Assembly (NCBI GenBank): GCA_021156385.1 | Contig: JAJNDL010000096.1 | Span: 1 to 5,777, forward strand | DNA length: 5,777 bases | Direction of reading: 5' to 3' | Origin: Moraxellaceae bacterium | GTDB lineage: Bacteria > Pseudomonadota > Gammaproteobacteria > Pseudomonadales > Moraxellaceae | Made by a program: the position numbers and the translations under genes | Shown: piece by piece, positions 1 to 4,999 of the stretch | Numbering within the stretch: position 1 is the stretch's first letter | Layout of the letters: every line of letters begins with the position of its first letter | The notes under the pieces: model-generated | What the model was told of the DNA's origin: nothing | Databases searched by the model: none | What the model saw: the letters and a program-made list of their open reading frames with translations, nothing else

Positions 1-1049
1 GTCATCTCGCGGCCGGAGTCGTCGACCCCGAGCAGGCTGGACGGTGCCGCGCCGAGTTCGGTGGTCTCCAGGAAATGGCGCAGCGGCGAGGCGGAGTTCT
101 CCAGCAGCACGCCGGAGAGCAGCTCCATGTCGAAGCGTTCCTTCAGGTTGGCGGTGTGGCCGAGCAGCCAGCCCAGGACGACGTGGGTCTTCTCCGTGGT
201 GTCCTCTTCATCGAGCGCATAGGGCAGCTCGACGGCGACGGGTGCGCCGTAGCGTTTCTCGTCGTGGCCGCGGATCTGCTCGGGCAGCGCGGTGAATTCC
301 TTCAGCGCCTGCGTCTCGATTTTCTCCTGCAGCTCCACCGCGGGGATGTCGCCGTAGGTCATGAACACGGCGTTGCTCGGGTGGTAGTGCTCCTTGTAGA
401 AGGCGACGAGCTGCTCGTAGGTCAGGTCGGGAATGACCGCGGGATCACCGCCCGAGTTGTAGTGATAGGTCGTGGTCGGGAAGAGATGCTCGTTGAGCGC
501 TTCCCAGAGCACGGAACTCACCGAGCTCATGGCGCCCTTCATCTCGTTGAAGACCACGCCCTTGTAGACCAGCGGGCTCTCCGGATCGTCGGGCTTCTCG
601 AATTCGACGCGGATGCCTTCCTGCATGAAGTCGAGCGGATCGATGCGCGCGAAGAACACGGCGTCGAGGTAGACGGAGAGCAGGTTGTCGAAATCCTTGC
701 GGTTGGGGCTCGCGAACGGATAGGCCGTCCAGTCGCTGGAGGTCATCGCGTTCATGAAGGAATTCAGCGAGCGCCGGATCATCATGAAGAAGGGATCGCG
801 CACCGGATACTTGCGCGAGCCGCACAGCGCGGTGTGCTCGAGGATGTGCGCGACGCCGGTGGAATCCATGGGCATGGTGCGCAGCGCGACGCAGAACACG
901 TTCTCGGGATTGTCGGCAGCCAGGTGGTAATGGATCGCGCCGGTCTTCTTGTGGCGGTACTCGGCCACGGTGAGGTTGAGCGAGGGAATGGGGACGGCGC
1001 GGATGGCTTCGAAGGCCGGATGGGCCGGCGGCAGGGAAAGCTCGGTCAC
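1..1049 (-). CDS. M16C presequence-protease-like zinc metalloprotease (PreP/Cym1 family), N-terminal part, truncated by window edge
   Basis: Seen: an open frame of about 349 codons on the minus strand that runs off the left edge. Residues 68-72 read HILEH, the inverted zinc motif HxxEH of M16 peptidases, with E71 as the catalytic base and H68/H72 as ligands. A downstream Glu at residue 169 (in VVFNEMKG) sits at the spacing expected for the third zinc ligand. The context TALCGSRKYPVRDPF and a later YKEHYHPSNAVF stretch are typical of the M16C subfamily (PreP, yeast Cym1) rather than of pitrilysin or mitochondrial processing peptidase. Family knowledge: these are large (about 1000 residue) clam-shaped enzymes that degrade short unfolded peptides inside a closed chamber, so roughly the first third is present. 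The start is GTG at 1049: an in-frame TAA lies at 1080-1082 and no other start codon falls between. The ribosome binding site is weak, and there is no obvious signal peptide, so a cytoplasmic location is inferred. It is divergent from the transporter gene. Confidence 0.93.
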   Translation of the reverse strand, partial: MTELSLPPAHPAFEAIRAVPIPSLNLTVAEYRHKKTGAIHYHLAADNPENVFCVALRTMPMDSTGVAHILEHTALCGSRKYPVRDPFFMMIRRSLNSFMNAMTSSDWTAYPFASPNRKDFDNLLSVYLDAVFFARIDPLDFMQEGIRVEFEKPDDPESPLVYKGVVFNEMKGAMSSVSSVLWEALNEHLFPTTTYHYNSGGDPAVIPDLTYEQLVAFYKEHYHPSNAVFMTYGDIPAVELQEKIETQALKEFTALPEQIRGHDEKRYGAPVAVELPYALDEEDTTEKTHVVLGWLLGHTANLKERFDMELLSGVLLENSASPLRHFLETTELGAAPSSLLGVDDSGREM

Positions 1050-1100
1050 GGTTGTGCTCTGCGATGAAGGTGGTCGGGATTATGGGGTGCGAAGGCGATT

Positions 1101-1113
1101 GAAGCGAAGTATA
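1101..1113 (-). promoter_or_regulatory. Putative promoter -10 region of the M16C protease gene
   Basis: On the minus strand, 1113 to 1108 reads TATACT, five of six matches to the sigma70 -10 consensus, in an otherwise very GC-rich stretch. A transcription start near 1101 would leave a leader of about 50 nt before the GTG at 1049. No convincing TTGACA-like -35 box is visible 16-18 bp upstream, so the promoter may be activator-dependent or the match may be chance. The -10 lies inside a perfect inverted repeat (1104-1120), which would suit an operator. Confidence 0.4.
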
Positions 1114-1120
1114 GCTTCGC
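1104..1120. repeat. Perfect 6-bp inverted repeat overlapping the putative -10 box
   Basis: GCGAAG at 1104-1109 and CTTCGC at 1115-1120 are exact reverse complements separated by the 5-nt spacer TATAG. The element covers the TATACT hexamer of the protease promoter on the minus strand. It could be a small operator or simply a chance palindrome; no regulator gene is in the window. Confidence 0.5.
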
Positions 1121-1142
1121 CCGCGGCGGGGCCCGGACGCCC

Positions 1143-1164
1143 GGCCGTTCCGGCCTTTTTGTTT
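1143..1164 (+). terminator. Short hairpin followed by T-run (terminator- or attenuator-like)
   Basis: GGCCG (1143-1147), loop TTC and CGGCC (1151-1155) form a perfect 5-bp GC stem. It is followed by TTTTTGTTT at 1156-1164, the form of an intrinsic terminator read on the plus strand. It is oddly placed: it lies between divergent genes, with no plus-strand gene upstream in the window, about 145 bp before the transporter ATG. It could limit antisense read-through from the protease locus or act as an attenuator if the transporter is transcribed from further upstream. The stem is short, so efficiency is uncertain. Confidence 0.4.
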
Positions 1165-1181
1165 GTCTGTATGTAATTTCA

Positions 1182-1199
1182 CCGGCCTGACCAGACCGG
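1182..1199. repeat. Imperfect 18-bp palindrome upstream of the AbgT-family gene
   Basis: The two 9-bp halves, 1182-1190 and 1191-1199, match as inverted copies at 7 of 9 positions (CCGG at both ends, CTG/CAG inside). It sits just downstream of the only AT-rich block in this intergenic region (1156-1180, with TGTAAT at 1172-1177 as a weak -10 candidate), so it would lie near a transporter transcription start. An operator role is inference only. Confidence 0.3.
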
Positions 1200-1295
1200 C
1201 CCGCGCTACGGATTGACGGCTCAGGCCGAAGCCGGCGCGCCGGCTTGGCAGGCCGCCGCCGCGGTGGCACCTTCGCGGTTGCACCCGAACCTTCC

Positions 1296-1302
1296 GGAAG
1301 GA
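1296..1302 (+). promoter_or_regulatory. Shine-Dalgarno of the AbgT-family gene, fixing the ATG at 1309
   Basis: GGAAGGA at 1296-1302 lies 6 nt before the ATG at 1309. An in-frame TTG at 1213 would add 32 residues but has no comparable ribosome binding site, and those residues show no family-like character. The ATG is therefore preferred. Confidence 0.8.
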
Positions 1303-1308
1303 CCCGTC

Positions 1309-2784
1309 ATGGCCTCTCGCCTGCTGCGCCTGCTCGACCGCCTCGAAGCCGCGGGCAACCGCCTGCCCGCGCCGGCCTGGCTCTTCGTCTGGCTCTGCGG
1401 CATCGTGCTGCTGCTCTCCTGGCTGGCCGCGCTCACCGGCTGGCAGGCGACCTATCCGGACGGCTCGAAGACCGTCACCGCCGTGAACCTGCTCTCCGCG
1501 GCCGGCCTCACGAAGATCCTTTCCGACACCGTGACCAACTTCACCGGCTTCGCACCGGTGGGGCCGGTCATCGTCGCCATGCTCGGCCTCGGCCTGGCCG
1601 AGCGCTCGGGCCTGCTCGGCGCGCTGCTCGCCGCCCTGGTGCAGCTCACCCGGCGGCGCGGCCTGCCCTTCCTCGTGGCGCTGGCAGGCGTGCTCTCGCA
1701 TATCGCGCTGGATGCCGGCTACGTGGTGGTGATCCCGCTCGCCGGCCTGCTCTTCCATCGCGCCGGGCTGCCGCCGGTGGCGGGCATCGCCTGCGCCTTC
1801 GCCGGCGTCTCCGGCGGCTTTGCCGCCAACCTGCTGATCGGCCCGGCCGACGCCATGCTGGCCGGCATCACCACCGAGGCGGCACGCACGGTGGCGCCGC
1901 AGGCGGAGGTCGCCGTCACCGCCAATTACTGGTTCATGGCCGCCTCGGCCATCCTGGTCACGGTCATCGTCACCGCGGTCACCTACCGCCTGGTGATGCC
2001 ACGGCTCGCCGCCACCGCGGCGGAGACGCCGGTCGAGGTCGCCGCACTGCACGGTGCGGGCGCGAAGGCGGTGGCACTGTGGACGCTGCTGGTGGCCGGC
2101 GTGCTGCTGGCCGGACTGCTGCCGGCAGCGGGGTTCCTGCGCGACGCGGACGGCTCGCTGCTGAAGTCGCCGCTGATCCCCGGCATCGTCGTCGTGGTGG
2201 CGGTCTACTTCGGCGTGGCGGGCCTGCTCTACGGCCGCCTCTCCGGCGTGTGGCGGCGCGCCGACGAGAGCATCGGCGCGCTCGAGGAGACCCTGAAGAC
2301 GCTGGCCGGCTACCTGGTGCTGATGTTCTTCGCCGCGCAGTTCGTGGCCTGGTTCAAGTGGAGCCAGCTCGGCGAGCTGCTTGCCATCACGGGTGCGGAA
2401 GGCCTGCGCACGCTGGACCTGAACCCGGTGCTGCTGCTCCTGCTGTTCGTGCTGCTCACCGCCTGCGTCGACCTCTTCATCGGCTCGGCCTCGGCGAAAT
2501 GGGCGCTGATGGCGCCGGTGTTCGTGCCCATGTTCCTGCTCGCCGGCATCGATCCCGCGGCGACGCAGGCGGCCTACCGTGTCGGCGACAGCACCGCCAA
2601 CATCGTCACGCCGCTGATGCCCTACTTCGCCATGGTGGTGGCCTTCGCGCAGCGCTGGCAGAAGGACTTCGGCATCGGCACGCTGATGGCCCTGATGCTG
2701 CCCTACTCCCTCGCCCTGCTGCTGGCCTGGAGCGCCTTCCTGGCGCTGTGGCTGGCGGCAGGCTGGCCGCTGGGGCCGGGCTGA
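1309..2784 (+). CDS. abgT: AbgT-family membrane transporter (p-aminobenzoyl-glutamate uptake / antimetabolite efflux family)
   Basis: A complete 491-residue, very hydrophobic protein with many membrane segments, close to the roughly 500-520 residues of E. coli AbgT and Neisseria MtrF. Seen: a first membrane segment at about 22-43, a periplasmic-type loop (TYPDGSKTVTAVN, 48-60), DAGYVVVIPLAGLLFHRAG at 135-153, GGFAANLLIGPADAM at 169-183, and NYWFM at 206-210. The most diagnostic C-terminal block is at about 388-440: DLFIGSASAKWALMAPVF, then YRVGDSTANIVTPLMPYF. Family knowledge: members form dimers with a large cytoplasm-facing bowl and are driven by a cation gradient; some import p-aminobenzoyl-glutamate (a folate breakdown product) and others, like MtrF, export sulfonamides. 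The sequence alone does not decide between these roles, and no abgA/abgB amidohydrolase genes are adjacent, so salvage is not supported by context. The gene symbol denotes the family. A strong Shine-Dalgarno sets the start. Confidence 0.93.
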   Translation: MASRLLRLLDRLEAAGNRLPAPAWLFVWLCGIVLLLSWLAALTGWQATYPDGSKTVTAVNLLSAAGLTKILSDTVTNFTGFAPVGPVIVAMLGLGLAERSGLLGALLAALVQLTRRRGLPFLVALAGVLSHIALDAGYVVVIPLAGLLFHRAGLPPVAGIACAFAGVSGGFAANLLIGPADAMLAGITTEAARTVAPQAEVAVTANYWFMAASAILVTVIVTAVTYRLVMPRLAATAAETPVEVAALHGAGAKAVALWTLLVAGVLLAGLLPAAGFLRDADGSLLKSPLIPGIVVVVAVYFGVAGLLYGRLSGVWRRADESIGALEETLKTLAGYLVLMFFAAQFVAWFKWSQLGELLAITGAEGLRTLDLNPVLLLLLFVLLTACVDLFIGSASAKWALMAPVFVPMFLLAGIDPAATQAAYRVGDSTANIVTPLMPYFAMVVAFAQRWQKDFGIGTLMALMLPYSLALLLAWSAFLALWLAAGWPLGPG

Positions 2785-2795
2785 GGCGCCGGCCA

Positions 2796-2863
2796 GGCAG
2801 CGCCCTGCCCGCGCGCCCGGCGCGCATGGGCCGCCCGGCAGGCCCGCCCGCGCCGGGCGGCCC
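2796..2863. repeat. Cluster of three perfect GC hairpins between abgT and terC
   Basis: Three consecutive perfect inverted repeats fill the start of the gap. The first is GGCAG (2796-2800), loop CGCC, CTGCC (2805-2809). The second is GCGCGC (2811-2816), spacer CCG, GCGCGC (2820-2825). The third is a 12-bp stem, GGGCCGCCCGGC (2828-2839) with its exact complement at 2852-2863 and a 12-nt loop. None is followed by a T-run, so this is not a standard intrinsic terminator. Possible roles are mRNA 3'-end protection of abgT, transcriptional pausing, or part of the structured leader of the next gene. GC richness makes short stems common, but a perfect 12-bp one is less easily explained by chance. Confidence 0.7.
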
Positions 2864-2885
2864 CAAGTGGCCGTACAGCGACTAA

Positions 2886-2911
2886 CCTGAACGGAGACGC
2901 ACGACTTCAGG
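2886..2911 (+). promoter_or_regulatory. Leader hairpin overlapping the likely Shine-Dalgarno of terC/alx
   Basis: CCTGAA (2886-2891) and TTCAGG (2906-2911) are exact reverse complements around a 14-nt loop. The best ribosome binding site candidate for the ATG at 2922 is AGGG at 2909-2912, which falls mostly in the 3' arm, so the hairpin would hide it. The loop contains a GGAG (2893-2896), but this is 25 nt from the ATG, too far to serve directly. The E. coli homologue alx is controlled by an RNA leader; that this hairpin regulates translation is inference. I see no yybP-ykoY riboswitch core. Confidence 0.4.
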
Positions 2912-2921
2912 GCCGCCGGGC

Positions 2922-3908
2922 ATGGCATTCCTCACCGGAGACTGGCTGGGTACCCCCCTCTGGCTGTGGCTGGTGTTCATGGCCACGGTGCTGACGCTGC
3001 TCGCCTTCGACCTCGGCGTGCTCAACCGCCGCGACCACGAGATCGGCGTCCGCGAGAGCCTCCGGCTCTCGGCCTTCTACCTCGCCGCCGGCGTACTGTT
3101 CGGGCTGTGGGTGTGGTGGCAGCGCGGCGCCTCCAGCGCGGTGGACTACTTCACCGGCTACCTCATCGAGGAAAGCCTGTCGCTGGACAACATCTTCGTC
3201 ATCTCGCTGATCTTCACCTTCCTCGGCATCCCGCGGCTCTACCAGCACCGCGTGCTGTTCTGGGGCATCCTCGGCGTGATCGTGCTGCGCGCGCTCATGA
3301 TCGGCCTCGGCGTGGCGCTGGTGGCGCGCTACTCGTGGATGCTCTACATCTTCGGGGCCTTCCTCATCGTCACCGGCGTGAAGCTGCTCTTCACCGTCGA
3401 GGACGCCACCGAGATCGGCGACAGCCGCGTCCTCGCCTTCCTGCGCCGCCACCTGCGCGTCACGCCCGAGCTGCACGGCCACGCCTTCTTCGTGCGCGCG
3501 CCGCATCCGCGCGACCCCGGCCGCCTGGCGCTCTGGTGCACGCCGCTCTTCCTCGCGCTGTGCATGGTGGAGACGGTGGACCTGATCTTCGCCATCGACA
3601 GCGTGCCCGCCATCTTCGCCATCACCACCGACCCCTACATCGTCTACACCTCCAACATCTTCGCCATCCTCGGCCTGCGCGCCATGTACTTCGCGCTGGC
3701 CGCGGTGGTGCACCGCTTCCACTACCTCAAGTACGCGCTGGCGCTGGTGCTGGTCTTCATCGGCGCCAAGATCTTCCTCGGCGACTTCGTGTTCGGCGGC
3801 AAGGTGCCGCCCTGGATCTCGCTGTCGGTGACCTTCACGCTGCTCGCCGGCGGCGTGCTGTTCTCGCTGTGGAAGACGCGCGGAGAGAAAGGCGGGAGCC
3901 CGCCCTGA
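2922..3908 (+). CDS. TerC/Alx-family integral membrane protein
   Basis: A complete 328-residue protein, close in length to E. coli Alx (about 320). The first membrane segment begins almost at once (WLWLVFMATVLTLLAFDLGVLN, with the charged segment end at about 30-40). Signature blocks seen: LIEESLSLDNIFV at 81-93 with acidic residues E83, E84 and D89 in the membrane, and METVD-like ETVDLIFAIDSVPAIFAIT at 217-235 with E217, D220 and D226. YTSNIFAILGLRAMYF follows at 242-257. About eight or nine hydrophobic segments are visible. Family knowledge: TerC proteins are inner-membrane proteins; Alx/MeeF-like members are linked to Mn2+ homeostasis and alkaline pH, and TerC proteins help supply Mn to exported enzymes. 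The family name comes from tellurite resistance, but no other ter genes are here, so tellurite resistance is not implied. The gene follows abgT by 137 nt and is closed by a strong terminator. The start is supported by the TM1 position, though its ribosome binding site is weak. Confidence 0.94.
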   Translation: MAFLTGDWLGTPLWLWLVFMATVLTLLAFDLGVLNRRDHEIGVRESLRLSAFYLAAGVLFGLWVWWQRGASSAVDYFTGYLIEESLSLDNIFVISLIFTFLGIPRLYQHRVLFWGILGVIVLRALMIGLGVALVARYSWMLYIFGAFLIVTGVKLLFTVEDATEIGDSRVLAFLRRHLRVTPELHGHAFFVRAPHPRDPGRLALWCTPLFLALCMVETVDLIFAIDSVPAIFAITTDPYIVYTSNIFAILGLRAMYFALAAVVHRFHYLKYALALVLVFIGAKIFLGDFVFGGKVPPWISLSVTFTLLAGGVLFSLWKTRGEKGGSPP

Positions 3909-3926
3909 AACGCAGGCCCGTTCCGC

Positions 3927-3955
3927 TTGCCATCCGGCCTGTGCGCAGGTGGCAA
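3927..3955 (+). repeat. Bulged stem-loop in the terC 3' untranslated region
   Basis: TTGCCA (3927-3932) pairs exactly with TGGCAA (3950-3955). Inside, CCTG (3938-3941) pairs with CAGG (3946-3949) around the tetraloop TGCG. The 5-nt stretch 3933-3937 would bulge out on one side. The element lies directly before the terminator and may simply extend the structured 3' end. Confidence 0.4.
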
Positions 3956-3957
3956 TG

Positions 3958-3990
3958 AAAAAGGCCGTGCCTTGCGGGCACGGCCTTTTT
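3958..3990. terminator. Strong bidirectional intrinsic terminator between terC and copB
   Basis: A perfect 14-bp inverted repeat: arm 3958-3971 (AAAAAGGCCGTGCC) and arm 3977-3990 (GGCACGGCCTTTTT), with loop TTGCG. The A-run on one side and the T-run on the other give a GC-rich stem followed by a U-tract in both directions, so it can end terC transcription on the plus strand and the copA-copB transcript on the minus strand. It starts 49 nt after the terC stop and ends 25 nt from the copB stop. Confidence 0.93.
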
Positions 3991-4015
3991 CGGGGTCGTG
4001 GTACGCCGCCTGGCG

Positions 4016-4999
4016 TCAGTACCAGAGGCTGATGCCGAGCAGCGCCTGCGCGTCGCTGCGGGGTTCGCCGGCAATGCGTGCAAGGTCTGCGGTCCCGCCA
4101 TGCCGGCGCGACCACTGCACGCCGAGGTACGGCGCGACCTCGCGGCGCAGCTCGTAGCGCAGGCGCAGGCCGAGCTCGCTGCCGGCCAGGCCGCTGCCCA
4201 GGCCGTTCGCCGGGTCATCGCGACCGTAGGCATTCAACTCGATGCGCGGCACGAGCTGCAGGCGGTTGGTGAGGCGCGCCTCGTACTCCAGCACCAGGCG
4301 CAGCGCCGTGCGCTCGTCCTCGCCGGCAAAGGCCAGTGCCTCCACCTCGATGCCGTAGGGCGCCTCGCCCTGCAGGCCGAGCTCCAGCCAGTCGCGCGCC
4401 TCGCCGCCGGCGGCGGCATCGCGGCGCAGGCCGAGGCGGCTTTCCCACCAGCGTGCGAAGGCGTGCGTCCAGAAGAGCTCGACCTGCCTTTCGCTCGTGC
4501 CCGCCACCCGGTGGCCCTCGCTGCCCAGCCAGAGGCGGTCGAGCTCGTTGCCCCACGACACCTTGCCGTCCCAGAAGAACTCCGTGCGCTCGTCCTCGCG
4601 CGCTTCCAGGCGCTCGAGCTGCCACTTCGTGAACGTGCTGCCGCGCATGTGGTCGTGGCCGTCGTGCAGTGCCGGAAAGGCCGCCTGCAATGCTTCGGGC
4701 GTGGGCGGCGGCAAGCGGTCGGCATCGGCCGGCGTCGCGGGCGCGAGCGGGGCCGCGCCAGGGCGATGGGCCGAATGTTCATCCGCCACGGGAGCCTGCC
4801 CGGGCGGAGGCGTTTCCGCAGGCCGGTCCGGTGCCTCGTGCCGATGCGGTGCCGATTCCGTTTCCGTTTTCGCGTCCGATGCGGCCGGCTGCGCTGCTTC
4901 CGTGTGGCCGTGATGCGCATGCGGGTCCTGCGCGAAGGCAGGGGGCCAGAGCAGCAGGGCATTCAGCAGCGGCAGGAGAGTGACCGGGTTGCGCCTCAT
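4016..4999 (-). CDS. copB: Copper resistance protein B (outer-membrane beta-barrel with His-rich N-terminal linker)
   Basis: A complete 327-residue protein. Residues 1-23 form a signal peptide (MRRNP, a hydrophobic core, then AFA before Q24). Residues 24-117 are a Pro/Ala linker with histidine clusters HAHHGH, HRHE, EHSAH and HDGHDHM that could bind copper. From about 125 to the end it matches the CopB family: FWDGKVSWGNELDRLWLGSEG, LGLQGEAPYGIEVEA, then LTNRLQLVPRIELNAYG, GSGLAGSELGLRLRYE, REVAPYLGVQW and GGTADLARIAGE. It ends in LWY, an aromatic C-terminal residue as expected for an outer-membrane barrel. Family knowledge: CopB sits in the outer membrane and, with periplasmic CopA, lowers copper toxicity. 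The start at 4999 is chosen because it gives the signal peptide; longer reading starts would lie inside copA. The ATG overlaps the copA stop (ATGA), indicating translational coupling. Confidence 0.95.
   Translation of the reverse strand: MRRNPVTLLPLLNALLLWPPAFAQDPHAHHGHTEAAQPAASDAKTETESAPHRHEAPDRPAETPPPGQAPVADEHSAHRPGAAPLAPATPADADRLPPPTPEALQAAFPALHDGHDHMRGSTFTKWQLERLEAREDERTEFFWDGKVSWGNELDRLWLGSEGHRVAGTSERQVELFWTHAFARWWESRLGLRRDAAAGGEARDWLELGLQGEAPYGIEVEALAFAGEDERTALRLVLEYEARLTNRLQLVPRIELNAYGRDDPANGLGSGLAGSELGLRLRYELRREVAPYLGVQWSRRHGGTADLARIAGEPRSDAQALLGISLWY

Noticed and set aside
75..1067. A 330-codon plus-strand open frame opposite the M16C protease
   Set aside because: The minus-strand frame carries HILEH and other family blocks; the plus-strand product shows no recognisable motif and is the mirror of those codons.
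1213..1308. Longer abgT start at TTG 1213
   Set aside because: No ribosome binding site at the TTG, whereas GGAAGGA lies 6 nt before the ATG at 1309 and family proteins begin near that point.
2785..2921. yybP-ykoY-type manganese riboswitch in front of the Alx-like gene
   Set aside because: I looked for the conserved core of that riboswitch and did not recognise it; the gap is also short. A covariance-model search would be decisive.
445..2928. An 827-codon open frame on the minus strand across the protease start and the abgT gene
   Set aside because: Antisense shadow in GC-rich DNA: its translation is a low-complexity Arg/Gly/His/Gln mix without any domain, and it overlaps two genes with clear family motifs.
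2922..3908. Tellurite-resistance gene cluster
   Set aside because: Only a TerC/Alx-family gene is present; no terZABDEF neighbours are seen, and the length and motifs fit the Alx type.
2907..4115. A 402-codon minus-strand open frame opposite terC
   Set aside because: It runs through the bidirectional terminator and overlaps the copB 3' end; its composition is Glu/His/Arg-rich shadow sequence, while terC on the plus strand is plainly real.
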